Positions 1 through 13,110 of a stretch of DNA of 64,000 nt are shown one piece after another (positions within the stretch are counted from its first letter, which is position 1; the number at the start of each line of letters is the position of its first letter). Below the pieces are notes generated by a model. That model did not search any database. It was not told the DNA's origin and saw only the letters and a list, made by a program, of their open reading frames with translations. The position numbers were made by a program, and so were the translations under genes. Source of the DNA: Prosopocoilus inquinatus (taxonomy: Eukaryota; Arthropoda; Insecta; Coleoptera; Lucanidae). Location: contig CM069875.1 of the NCBI GenBank assembly GCA_036172665.1, forward strand, positions 14,725,806 to 14,789,805. The letters are read 5' to 3'.

Positions 1-1488
1 CGCTAATACGTGTTGTTTCGTTCAAAACTATTTCCAGCTTCTGCTGCGTCCGAAATCTTTGTATCTCACATCAGAGTTACTGGAGTCCATCCAAACGTCA
101 AATAACATGATAGATGAGTAAGGATCGATTAGGTACATCACAGGAACAACGCTAATGCGTGTTGTTTCGTTTAAAACTATTTCCAGCTTCTGCTGCGTTC
201 GAGAACTTCGTATCTCACATCAAAGTTACTGGAGTCCATCGAAACGCCAAATAACATGATAGATGAGTAAGGATCGATTAGATACATCACAGGAACAACG
301 CTAATGCGTGTTGTTTCGTTTAAAACTATTTCCAGCTTCTGCTGCGACCGAGAACTTCGTATCTCACATCAGGGTTACTGGAGTCCATCCAAACGTCAAA
401 TAACATGATAGATAAGTAAGGATCGATTAGATACATCACAGGAACAACGCTAATGCGTGTTGTTTCGTTTAAAACTATTTCTAGCATCAGCTGCGTCCGA
501 GAACTTCGTATATCACATCAAAGTTACTGGAGTCCATCGAAACGCCAAATAACATGATAGATGAGTAAGGATCGATTAGACACATCACAGGAACAACGCT
601 AATGCGTGTTGTTTCGTTTAAAACTATTTCCAGCTTCTGCTGCGTTCGAGAACTTCGTATCTCACATCAGAGTTACTGGAGTGCATCCAAACGTCAAATA
701 ACATGATAGATGAGTAAGGATCGATTAGATACATCACAGGAACAACGCTAATGCGTGTTGTTTCGTTTAAAACTATTTCCAGCTTCTGCTGCTTTCGAGA
801 ACTTCGTATCTCACATCAAAGTTACTGGAGTCCATCGAAACGCCAAATAACAGGATAGATGAGTAAGGATCGATTAGATACATCACAGGAACAACGCTAA
901 TGCGTGTTGTTTCGTTTAAAACTATTTCCAGCTTCTGCTGCGACCGAGAACTTCGTATCTCACATCAGGGTTACTGAAGTCCATCCAAACGTCAAATAAC
1001 ATGATAGATAAGTAAGGATCGATTAGATACATCACAGGAACAACGCTAATGCGTGTTGTTTCGTTTAAAACTATTTCTAGCATCAGCTGCGTCCGAGAAT
1101 TTCGTATATCACATCAAAGTTACTGGAGTCCATCGAAACGCCAAATAACATGATAGATGAGTAAGGATCGATTAGACACATCACAGGAACAACGCTAATG
1201 CGTGTTGTTTCGTTTAAAACTATTTCCAGCTTCTGCTGCGTTCGAGAACTTCGTATCTCACATCAGGGCTACTTTAGTCCATCCAAACGTCAAATAACAT
1301 GATAGATAAGTAAGGATCGATTAGATACATCACAGGAACAACGCTAATGCCTGTTGTTTCGTTTAAAACTATTTCTAGCTTCAGCTGCGTCCGAGAACTT
1401 CGTAACTCACATCAAAGTTACTGGAGTCCATCGAAACGCCAAATAACATGATAGATGAGTAAGGATCGATTAGATACATCACAGGAAC

Positions 1489-4400
1489 AAAGCTAATGCG
1501 TGTTGTTTCGTTTAAAACTATTTCCAGCTTCTGCTGCGACCGAGAACTTCGTATCTCACATCAGGGTTACTGGAGTCCATCCAAACGTCAAATAACATGA
1601 TAGATAAGTAAGGATCGATTAGATACATCACAGGAACAACGCTAATACGTGTTGTTTTGTTTAAAACTATTTCTAGCTTCAGCTGCGTCCGAGAACTTCG
1701 TATCTCACATCAAAGTTACTGGAGTCCATCGAAACGCCAAATAACATGACAGATGAGTAAGGATCGATTAGATACATCACAGGAACAACGCTAATGCGTG
1801 TTGTTTCGTTTAAAACTATTTCCAGGTTCTGCTGCGTCCGAGAACTTCGTATCTCACATCAGGGTTACTGGAGTCCATCCAAACGTCAAATAACAAGATA
1901 GATAAGTAAGGATCGATTAGATACATCACAGGAACAACGCTAATGGGTGTTGTTTCGTTTAAAACTATTTCTAGCATCAGCTGCGCCCGAGAACTTCGTA
2001 TCTCACATCAAAGTTACTGGAGTCCATCGAAACGCCAAATAACATGATAGATGAGTAAGGATCGATTAGACACATCACAGGAACAACGCTAATGCGTTTT
2101 GTTTCGTTTAAAACTATTTCCAGCTTCTGCTGCGTTCGAGAACTTCGTATCTCACATCAGGGTTACTGGAGTCCATCCAAACGTCAAATAACATGATAGA
2201 TAAGTAAGGATCGATTAGATACATCACAGGAACAACGCTAATGCGTGTTGTTTCGTTTAAAACTATTTCTAGCTTCAGCTGCGTCCGAGAACTTCGTAAC
2301 TCTCATCAAAGTTACTGGAGTCCATCGAAACGCCGAATAACATGATAGATGAGTAAGGATCGATTAGATACATCACAGGAACAACGCTAATGCGTGTTGT
2401 TTCGTTTAAAACTATTTCCAGTTTCTGCTGCGTCCGAAAATTTCGTATCTCACATCATAGTTACTTTAGTCCATCGAAACGTCAAATAACATAGTAGATA
2501 AGTAAGGATCGATTAGATACATCACAGGAACAACGCTAATGCGTGTTGTTTCGTTCAAAACTATTTCCAGCTTCTGCTGCGTCCGAAATCTTTGTATCTC
2601 ACATCAGAGTTACTGGAGTCCATCCAAAGGTCAAATAACATGATAGATGAGTAAGGATCGATTAGATACATCACAGGAACAACGCTAATGCGTGTTGTTT
2701 CGTTTAAAACTATTTCCAGCTTCTGCTGCGACCGAGAACTTCGTATCTCACATCAGGGTTACTGGAGTCCATCCAAACGTCAAATAATATGATAGATAAG
2801 TAAGGATCGATTAGATACATCACAGGAACAACGCTAATGCGTGTTGTTTCGTTTAAAACTATTTCTAGCATCAGCTGCGTCCGAGAACTTCGTATCTCAC
2901 ATCAAAGTTACTGGAGTCCATCGAATCGCCAAATAACATGATAGATGAGTAAGGATCGATTAGACACATCACAGGAACAACGCTAATGCGTGTTGTTTCG
3001 TTTAAAACTATTTCCAGCTTCTGCTGCGTTCGAGAACTTCGTATCTCACATAAGGGCTACTGGAGTCCATCCAAACGTCAAATAACATGATAGATAAGTA
3101 AGGATCGATTAGATACATCACAGGAACAACGCTAATGCGTGTTGTTTCGTTTAAAACTATTTCTAGCTTCAGCTGCGTCCGAGAACTTCGTAACTCACAT
3201 CAAAGTTACTGGAGTACATCGAAACGCCAAATAACATGATAGATGAGTAAGGATCGATTAGATACATCACAGGAACAACGCTAATGCGTGTTGTTTCGTT
3301 TAAAACTATTTCCAGTTTCTGCTGCGTCCGAAAATTTCGTATCTCACATCATAGTTACTGGAGTCCATCGAAACGTCAAATAACATAGTAGATAAGTAAG
3401 GATCGATTAGATACATCACAGGAACAACGCTAATACGTGTTGTTTCGTTCAAAACTATTTCCAGCTTCTGCTGCGTCCGAAATCTTTGTATCTCACATCA
3501 GAGTTACTGGAGTCCATCCAAACGTCAAATAACATGATAGATGAGTAAGGATCGATTAGATACTTCACAGGAACAACGCTAATACGTGTTGTTTCGTTCA
3601 AAACTATTTCCAGCTTTTGCTGCGTCCGAGAACTTCGTATCTCACATCAAAGTTACTGGAGTCCATCGAAACGCCAAACAACATGATAGATGAGTAAGGA
3701 TCGATTAGATACATCACAGGAACAACGCTAATGCGTGTTGTATCGTTTAAAACTATTTCCAGCTTCTGCTGCGTTCGAGAACTTCGTATCTCACATCAGG
3801 GTTACTGGAGTCCATCCAAACGTCAAATAACATGATAGATAAGTAAGGATCGATTAGATACATCACAGGAACAACGCTAATGCGTGTTGTTTCGTTTAAA
3901 ACTATTTCCAGCTTCAGCTGCGTCCGAGAACTTCGTATCTCACATCAAAGTTACTGGAGTCCATCGAAACTCCAAATAACATGACAGATGAGTAAGGATC
4001 GATTAGATACATCACAGGAACAACGCTAATGCGTGTTGTTTCGTTTAAAACTATTTACAGCTTCTGCTGCGTCCGAAAACTCTGTATCTCACATCAGAGT
4101 TACTGGAGTCCATCCAAACGTCAAATAACATGATAGATGAGTAAGGATCGATTAGATACATCACAGGAACAACGCTAATACGTGTTGTTTCGTTTAAAAC
4201 TATTTCTAGCTTCAGCTGCGTCCGAGAACTTCGTATCTCACATCAAAGTTACTGGAGTCCATCGAAACGCCAAATAACATGATAGATGAGTAATGATCGA
4301 TTAGATACATCACAGGAACAACGCTAATGCGTGTTGTTTCGTTTAAAACTATTTCCAGCTTCTGCTGCGTCCGAAAATTTCGTATCTCACATCAAAGTTA

Positions 4401-5213
4401 CTGGAGTCCATCGAAACGCCAAATAACATGATAGATGAGTAAGGATCGATTAGATACATCACAGGAACAACGCTAATGCGTGTTGTTTCGTTTAAAACTA
4501 TTTCCAGCTTCTGCTGCGTCCGAGAACTTCGTATCTCACATCAGGGTTACTGGAGTCCATCGAAACGCCAAATAACATGATAGATGAGTAAGGATCGATT
4601 AGATACATCTCAGGAACAACGCTAATGCGTGTTGTTTCGTTTAAAACTATTTCGAGCTTCTGCTGCGACCGAGAACTTCGTATCTCACATCAGGGTTACT
4701 GGAGTCCATCCAAACGTCAAATAACATGATAGATAAGTAAGGATCGATTAGATACATCACAGGAACAATGCTAATGCGTGTTGTTTCGTTTAAAACTATT
4801 TCTAGCATCAGCTGCGTCCGAGAACTTCGTATCTCACATCAAAGTTACTGGAGTCCATCGAAACGCCAAATAACATGATAGATGAGTAAGGATCGATTAG
4901 ATACATCACAGGAACAACGCTAATGCGTGTTGTTTCGTTTAAAACTATTTCCAATTTCTGCTGCGTTCGAGAACTTCGTATCTCACATCAGGGTTACTGG
5001 AGTCCATCCAAACGTCAAATAACATGATAGATAAGTAAGGATCGACTAGATACATCACAGGAACAACGATAATACGTGTTGTTTTGTTTAAAACGATTTC
5101 TAGCTTCAGCTGCGTCCGAGAACTTCGTATCTCACAACAAAGTTACTGGAGTCCATCGAAACGCCAAATAACATGATAGATGAGTAAGGATCGATTAGAT
5201 ACATCACAGGAAC
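1489..5213 (+). repeat. 25-monomer higher-order repeat, copy a (3725 bp)
   Basis: Rare variants recur at exactly 3725 bp (25 x 149): AAAGCTAAT at 1489 and 5214, CAAGATA at 1894 and 5619, GCGCCCGAG at 1983 and 5708, AACTCTCATC at 2298 and 6023. The boundaries are set arbitrarily at the AAAGCTAAT marker. Sequence upstream of 1489 does not match the position 3725 bp downstream: the ATAATACG/AAACGATTT/CACAACAAAG monomer before copy b is replaced there by a GCTACTTTAG monomer at about 1269. The HOR unit therefore had alternative end blocks. Confidence 0.93.
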
Positions 5214-8200
5214 AAAGCTAATGCGTGTTGTTTCGTTTAAAACTATTTCCAGCTTCTGCTGCGACCGAGAACTTCGTATCTCACATCAGGGTTACTGGAG
5301 TCCATCCAAACGTCAAATAACATGATAGATAAGTAAGGATCGATTAGATACATCACAGGAACAACGCTAATACGTGTTGTTTTGTTTAAAACTATTTCTA
5401 GCTTCAGCTGCGTCCGAGAACTTCGTATCTCACATCAAAGTTACTGGAGTCCATCGAAACGCCAAATAACATGACAGATGAGTAAGGATCGATTAGATAC
5501 ATCACAGGAACAACGCTAATGCGTGTTGTTTCGTTTAAAACTATTTCCAGGTTCTGCTGCGTCCGAGAACTTCGTATCTCACATCAGGGTTACTGGAGTC
5601 CATCCAAACGTCAAATAACAAGATAGATAAGTAAGGATCGATTAGATACATCACAGGAACAACGCTAATGGGTGTTGTTTCGTTTAAAACTATTTCTAGC
5701 ATCAGCTGCGCCCGAGAACTTCGTATCTCACATCAAAGTTACTGGAGTCCATCGAAACGCCAAATAACATGATAGATGAGTAAGGATCGATTAGACACAT
5801 CACAGGAACAACGCTAATGCGTTTTGTTTCGTTTAAAACTATTTCCAGCTTCTGCTGCGTTCGAGAACTTCGTATCTCACATCAGGGTTACTGGAGTCCA
5901 TCCAAACGTCAAATAACATGATAGATAAGTAAGGATCGATTAGATACATCACAGGAACAACGCTAATGCGTGTTGTTTCGTTTAAAACTATTTCTAGCTT
6001 CAGCTGCGTCCGAGAACTTCGTAACTCTCATCAAAGTTACTGGAGTCCATCGAAACGCCGAATAACATGATAGATGAGTAAGGATCGATTAGATACATCA
6101 CAGGAACAACGCTAATGCGTGTTGTTTCGTTTAAAACTATTTCCAGTTTCTGCTGCGTCCGAAAATTTCGTATCTCACATCATAGTTACTTTAGTCCATC
6201 GAAACGTCAAATAACATAGTAGATAAGTAAGGATCGATTAGATACATCACAGGAACAACGCTAATGCGTGTTGTTTCGTTTAAAACTATTTCCAGCTTCT
6301 GCTGCGTTCGAGAACTTCGTATCTCACATCAGGGTTACTGGAGTCCATCCAAACGTCAAATAACATGATAGATAAGTAAGGATCGATTAGATACATCACA
6401 GGAACAACGCTAATGCGTGTTGTTTCGTTTAAAACTATTTCTAGCTTCAGCTGCGTCCGAGAACTTCGTAACTCTCATCAAAGTTACTGGAGTCCATCGA
6501 AACGCCGAATAACATGATAGATGAGTAAGGATCGATTAGATACATCACAGGAACAACGCTAATGCGTGTTGTTTCGTTTAAAACTATTTCCAGTTTCTGC
6601 TGCGTCCGAAAATTTCGTATCTCACATCATAGTTACTTTAGTCCATCGAAACGTCAAATAACATAGTAGATAAGTAAGGATCGATTAGATACATCACAGG
6701 AACAACGCTAATGCGTGTTGTTTCGTTCAAAACTATTTCCAGCTTCTGCTGCGTCCGAAATCTTTGTATCTCACATCAGAGTTACTGGAGTCCATCCAAA
6801 GGTCAAATAACATGATAGATGAGTAAGGATCGATTAGATACATCACAGGAACAACGCTAATGCGTGTTGTTTCGTTTAAAACTATTTCCAGCTTCTGCTG
6901 CGACCGAGAACTTCGTATCTCACATCAGGGTTACTGGAGTCCATCCAAACGTCAAATAATATGATAGATAAGTAAGGATCGATTAGATACATCACAGGAA
7001 CAACGCTAATGCGTGTTGTTTCGTTTAAAACTATTTCTAGCATCAGCTGCGTCCGAGAACTTCGTATCTCACATCAAAGTTACTGGAGTCCATCGAATCG
7101 CCAAATAACATGATAGATGAGTAAGGATCGATTAGACACATCACAGGAACAACGCTAATGCGTGTTGTTTCGTTTAAAACTATTTCCAGCTTCTGCTGCG
7201 TTCGAGAACTTCGTATCTCACATAAGTGCTACTGGAGTCCATCCAAACGTCAAATAACATGATAGATAAGTAAGGATCGATTAGATACATCACAGGAACA
7301 ACGCTAATGCGTGTTGTTTCGTTTAAAACTATTTCTAGCTTCAGCTGCGTCCGAGAACTTCGTAACTCACATCAAAGTTACTGGAGTACATCGAAACGCC
7401 AAATAACATGATAGATGAGTAAGGATCGATTAGATACATCACAGGAACAACGCTAATGCGTGTTGTTTCGTTTAAAACTATTTCCAGTTTCTGCTGCGTA
7501 AGAAAATTTCGTATCTCACATCATAGTTACTGGAGTCCATCGAAACGTCAAATAACATAGTAGATAAGTAAGGATCGATTAGATACATCACAGGAACAAC
7601 GCTAATACGTGTTGTTTCGTTCAAAACTATTTCCAGCTTCTGCTGCGTCCGAAATCTTTGTATCTCACATCAGAGTTACTGGAGTCCATCCAAACGTCAA
7701 ATAACATGATAGATGAGTAAGGATCGATTAGATACTTCACAGGAACAACGCTAATACGTGTTGTTTCGTTCAAAACTATTTCCAGCTTTTGCTGCGTCCG
7801 AGAACTTCGTATCTCACATCAAAGTTACTGGAGTCCATCGAAACGCCAAACAACATGATAGATGAGTAAGGATCGATTAGATACATCACAGGAACAACGC
7901 TAATGCGTGTTGTATCGTTTAAAACTATTTCCAGCTTCTGCTGCGTTCGAGAACTTCGTATCTCACATCAGGGTTACTGGAGTCCATCCAAACGTCAAAT
8001 AACATGATAGATAAGTAAGGATCGATTAGATACATCACAGGAACAACGCTAATGCGTGTTGTTTCGTTTAAAACTATTTCCAGCTTCAGCTGCGTCCGAG
8101 AACTTCGTATCTCACATCAAAGTTACTGGAGTCCATCGAAACTCCAAATAACATGACAGATGAGTAAGGATCGATTAGATACATCACAGGAACAACGCTA

Positions 8201-9385
8201 ATGTGTGTTGTTTCGTTTAAAACTATTTACAGCTTCTGCTGCGTCCGAAAACTCTGTATCTCACATCAGAGTTACTGGAGTCCATCCAAACGTCAAATAA
8301 CATGATAGATGAGTAAGGATCGATTAGATACATCACAGGAACAACGCTAATACGTGTTGTTTCGTTTAAAACTATTTCTAGCTTCAGCTGCGTCCGAGAA
8401 CTTCGTATCTCACATCAAAGTTACTGGAGTCCATCGAAACGCCAAATAACATGATAGATGAGTAATGATCGATTAGATACATCACAGGAACAACGCTAAT
8501 GCGTGTTGTTTCGTTTAAAACTATTTCCAGCTTCTGCTGCGTCCGAAAATTTCGTATCTCACATCAAAGTTACTGGAGTCCATCGAAACGCCAAATAACA
8601 TGATAGATGAGTAAGGATCGATTAGATACATCACAGGAACAACGCTAATGCGTGTTGTTTCGTTTAAAACTATTTCCAGCTTCTGCTGCGTCCGAGAACT
8701 TCGTATCTCACATCAGGGTTACTGGAGTCCATCGAAACGCCAAATAACATGATAGATGAGTAAGGATCGATTAGATACATCTCAGGAACAACGCTAATGC
8801 GTGTTGTTTCGTTTAAAACTATTTCGAGCTTCTGCTGCGACCGAGAACTTCGTATCTCACATCAGGGTTACTGGAGTCCATCCAAACGTCAAATAACATG
8901 ATAGATAAGTAAGGATCGATTAGATACATCACAGGAACAATGCTAATGCGTGTTGTTTCGTTTAAAACTATTTCTAGCATCAGCTGCGTCCGAGAACTTC
9001 GTATCTCACATCAAAGTTACTGGAGTCCATCGAAACGCCAAATAACATGATAGATGAGTAAGGATCGATTAGATACATCACAGGAACAACGCTAATGCGT
9101 GTTGTTTCGTTTAAAACTATTTCCAATTTCTGCTGCGTTCGAGAACTTCGTATCTCACATCAGGGTTACTGGAGTCCATCCAAACGTCAAATAACATGAT
9201 AGATAAGTAAGGATCGACTAGATACATCACAGGAACAACGATAATACGTGTTGTTTTGTTTAAAACGATTTCTAGCTTCAGCTGCGTCCGAGAACTTCGT
9301 ATCTCACAACAAAGTTACTGGAGTCCATCGAAACGCCAAATAACATGATAGATGAGTAAGGATCGATTAGATACATCACAGGAAC
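5214..9385 (+). repeat. Higher-order repeat copy b, enlarged to 28 monomers (4172 bp)
   Basis: This copy has the same monomer order as copy a but is 447 bp longer. Marker pairs across it are 4172 bp apart (= 28 x 149): CAAGATA at 5619 and 9791, GCGCCCGAG at 5708 and 9880. The extra three monomers come from an internal tandem duplication seen as AACTCTCATC at both 6023 and 6470. Apart from that, only scattered point differences from the neighbouring copies are visible, for example CATAAGTGCT near 7223 instead of CATAAGGGCT. Confidence 0.92.
5820..6713 (+). repeat. 3-monomer (447 bp) tandem duplication inside HOR copy b
   Basis: A three-monomer block containing AACTCTCATC, then CGCCGAATAAC, then CATAGTTACTTTAG occurs twice in a row (AACTCTCATC at 6023 and 6470, exactly 447 bp apart). 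The other HOR copies contain it once (2298, 10195, 13920). Edges are approximate because monomers resemble each other. Unequal exchange or replication slippage in monomer register is the likely cause. Confidence 0.88.
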
Positions 9386-12300
9386 AAAGCTAATGCGTGT
9401 TGTTTCGTTTAAAACTATTTCCAGCTTCTGCTGCGACCGAGAACTTCGTATCTCACATCAGGGTTACTGGAGTCCATCCAAACGTCAAATAACATGATAG
9501 ATAAGTAAGGATCGATTAGATACATCACAGGAACAACGCTAATACGTGTTGTTTTGTTTAAAACTATTTCTAGCTTCAGCTGCGTCCGAGAACTTCGTAT
9601 CTCACATCAAAGTTACTGGAGTCCATCGAAACGCCAAATAACATGACAGATGAGTAAGGATCGATTAGATACATCACAGGAACAACGCTAATATGTGTTG
9701 TTTCGTTTAAAACTATTTCCAGGTTCTGCTGCGTCCGAGAACTTCGTATCTCACATCAGGGTTACTGGAGTCCATCCAAACGTCAAATAACAAGATAGAT
9801 AAGTAAGGATCGATTAGATACATCACAGGAACAACGCTAATGGGTGTTGTTTCGTTTAAAACTATTTCTAGCATCAGCTGCGCCCGAGAACTTCGTATCT
9901 CACATCAAAGTTACTGGAGTCCATCGAAACGCCAAATAACATGATAGATGAGTAAGGATCGATTAGACACATCACAGGAACAACGCTAATGCGTTTTGTT
10001 TCGTTTAAAACTATTTCCAGCTTCTGCTGCGTTCGAGAACTTCGTATCTCACATCAGGGTTACTGGAGTCCATCCAAACGTCAAATAACATGATAGATAA
10101 GTAAGGATCGATTAGATACATCACAGGAACAACGCTAATGCGTGTTGTTTCGTTTAAAACTATTTCTAGCTTCAGCTGCGTCCGAGAACTTCGTAACTCT
10201 CATCAAAGTTACTGGAGTCCATCGAAACGCCGAATAACATGATAGATGAGTAAGGATCGATTAGATACATCACAGGAACAACGCTAATGCGTGTTGTTTC
10301 GTTTAAAACTATTTCCAGCTTCTGCTGCGTCCGAAAATTTCGTATCTCACATCATAGTTACTTTAGTCCATCGAAACGTCAAATAACATAGTAGATAAGT
10401 AAGGATCGATTAGATACATCACAGGAACAACGCTAATGCGTGTTGTTTCGTTCAAAACTATTTCCAGCTTCTGCTGCGTCCGAAATCTTTGTATCTCACA
10501 TCAGAGTTACTGGAGTCCATCCAAAGGTCAAATAACATGATAGATGAGTAAGGATCGATTAGATACATCACAGGAACAACGCTAATGCGTGTTGTTTCGT
10601 TTAAAACTATTTCCAGCTTCTGCTGCGACCGAGAACTTCGTATCTCACATCAGGGTTACTGGAGTCCATCCAAACGTCAAATAATATGATAGATAAGTAA
10701 GGATCGATTAGATACATCACAGGAACAACGCTAATGCGTGTTGTTTCGTTTAAAACTATTTCTAGCATCAGCTGCGTCCGAGAACTTCGTATCTCACATC
10801 AAAGTTACTGGAGTCCATCGAATCGCCAAGTAACATGATAGATGAGTAAGGATCGATTAGACACATCACAGGAACAACGCTAATGCGTGTTGTTTCGTTT
10901 AAAACTATTTCCAGCTTCTGCTGCGTTCGAGAACTTCGTATCTCACATAAGGGCTACTGGAGTCCATCCAAACGTCAAATAACATGATAGATAAGTAAGG
11001 ATCGATTAGATACATCACAGGAACAACGCTAATGCGTGTTGTTTCGTTTAAAACTATTTCTAGCTTCAGCTGCGTCCGAGAACTTCGTAACTCACATCAA
11101 AGTTACTGGAGTACATCGAAACGCCAAATAACATGATAGATGAGTAAGGATCGATTAGATACATCACAGGAACAACGCTAATGCGTGTTGTTTCGTTTAA
11201 AACTATTTCCAGTTTCTGCTGCGTCCGAAAATTTCGTATCTCACATCATAGTTACTGGAGTCCATCGAAACGTCAAATAACATAGTAGATAAGTAAGGAT
11301 CGATTAGATACATCACAGGAACAACGCTAATACGTGTTGTTTCGTTCAAAACTATTTCCAGCTTCTGCTGCGTCCGAAATCTTTGTATCTCACATCAGAG
11401 TTACTGGAGTCCATCCAAACGTCAAATAACATGATAGATGAGTAAGGATCGATTAGATACTTCACAGGAACAACGCTAATACGTGTTGTTTCGTTCAAAA
11501 CTATTTCCAGCTTTTGCTGCGTCCGAGAACTTCGTATCTCACATCAAAGTTACTGGAGTCCATCGAAACGCCAAACAACATGATAGATGAGTAAGGATCG
11601 ATTAGATACATCACAGGAACAACGCTAATGCGTGTTGTATCGTTTAAAACTATTTCCAGCTTCTGCTGCGTTCGAGAACTTCGTATCTCACATCAGGGTT
11701 ACTGGAGTCCATCCAAACGTCAAATAACATGATAGATAAGTAAGGATCGATTAGATACATCACAGGAACAACGCTAATGCGTGTTGTTTCGTTTAAAACT
11801 ATTTCCAGCTTCAGCTGCGTCCGAGAACTTCGTATCTCACATCAAAGTTACTGGAGTCCATCGAAACTCCAAATAACATGACAGATGAGTAAGGATCGAT
11901 TAGATACATCACAGGAACAACGCTAATGCGTGTTGTTTCGTTTAAAACTATTTACAGCTTCTGCTGCGTCCGAAAACTCTGTATCTCACATCAGAGTTAC
12001 TGGAGTCCATCCAAACGTCAAATAACATGATAGATGAGTAAGGATCGATTAGATACATCACAGGAACAACGCTAATACGTGTTGTTTCGTTTAAAACTAT
12101 TTCTAGCTTCAGCTGCGTCCGAGAACTTCGTATCTCACATCAAAGTTACTGGAGTCCATCGAAACGCCAAATAACATGATAGATGAGTAATGATCGATTA
12201 GATACATCACAGGAACAACGCTAATGCGTGTTGTTTCGTTTAAAACTATTTCCAGCTTCTGCTGCGTCCGAAAATTTCGTATCTCACATCAAAGTTACTG

Positions 12301-13110
12301 GAGTCCATCGAAACGCCAAATAACATGATAGATGAGTAAGGTTCGATTAGATACATCACAGGAACAACGCTAATGCGTGTTGTTTCGTTTAAAACTATTT
12401 CCAGCTTCTGCTGCGTCCGAGAACTTCGTATCTCACATCAGGGTTACTGGAGTCCATCGAAACGCCAAATAACATGATAGATGAGTAAGGATCGATTAGA
12501 TACATCTCAGGAACAACGCTAATGCGTGTTGTTTCGTTTAAAACTATTTCGAGCTTCTGCTGCGATCGAGAACTTCGTATCTCACATCAGGGTTACTGGA
12601 GTCCATCCAAACGTCAAATAACATGATAGATAAGTAAGGATCGATTAGATACATCACAGGAACAATGCTAATGCGTGTTGTTTCGTTTAAAACTATTTCT
12701 AGCATCAGCTGCGTCCGAGAACTTCGTATCTCACATCAAAGTTACTGGAGTCCATCGAAACGCCAAACAACATGATAGATGAGTAAGGATCGATTAGATA
12801 CATCACAGGAACAACGCTAATGCGTGTTGTATCGTTTAAAACTATTTCCAGCTTCTGCTGCGTTCGAGAACTTCGTATCTCACATCAGGGCTACTTTAGT
12901 CCATCCAAACGTCAAATAACATGATAGATAAGTAAGGATCGATTAGATACATCATAGGAACAACGCTAATGCCTGTTGTTTCGTTTAAAACTATTTCTAG
13001 CTTCAGCTGCGTCCGAGAACTTCGTAACTCACATCAAAGTTACTGGAGTCCATCGAAACGCCAAATAACATGATAGATGAGTAAGGATCGATTAGATACA
13101 TCACAGGAAC
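9386..13110 (+). repeat. 25-monomer higher-order repeat, copy c (3725 bp)
   Basis: The AAAGCTAAT marker at 9386 recurs at 13111, and CAAGATA at 9791 recurs at 13516, both 3725 bp apart. The last three monomers differ from copy b. A block with CAAACAACATG, GTTGTATCG and then GCTACTTTAG (12891) replaces the ATAATACG/CACAACAAAG monomer pair. The GCTACTTTAG block matches the one at 1269; the two are 11,622 bp (78 x 149) apart. This is a patch of exchange between HOR variants. Confidence 0.92.

Noticed and set aside
161..177. CENP-B box in the monomer (TTTCGTTTAAAACTATT)
   Set aside because: Matches TTCG, the central A and one C of the 17 bp box, but the GGG core is absent; too weak to call.
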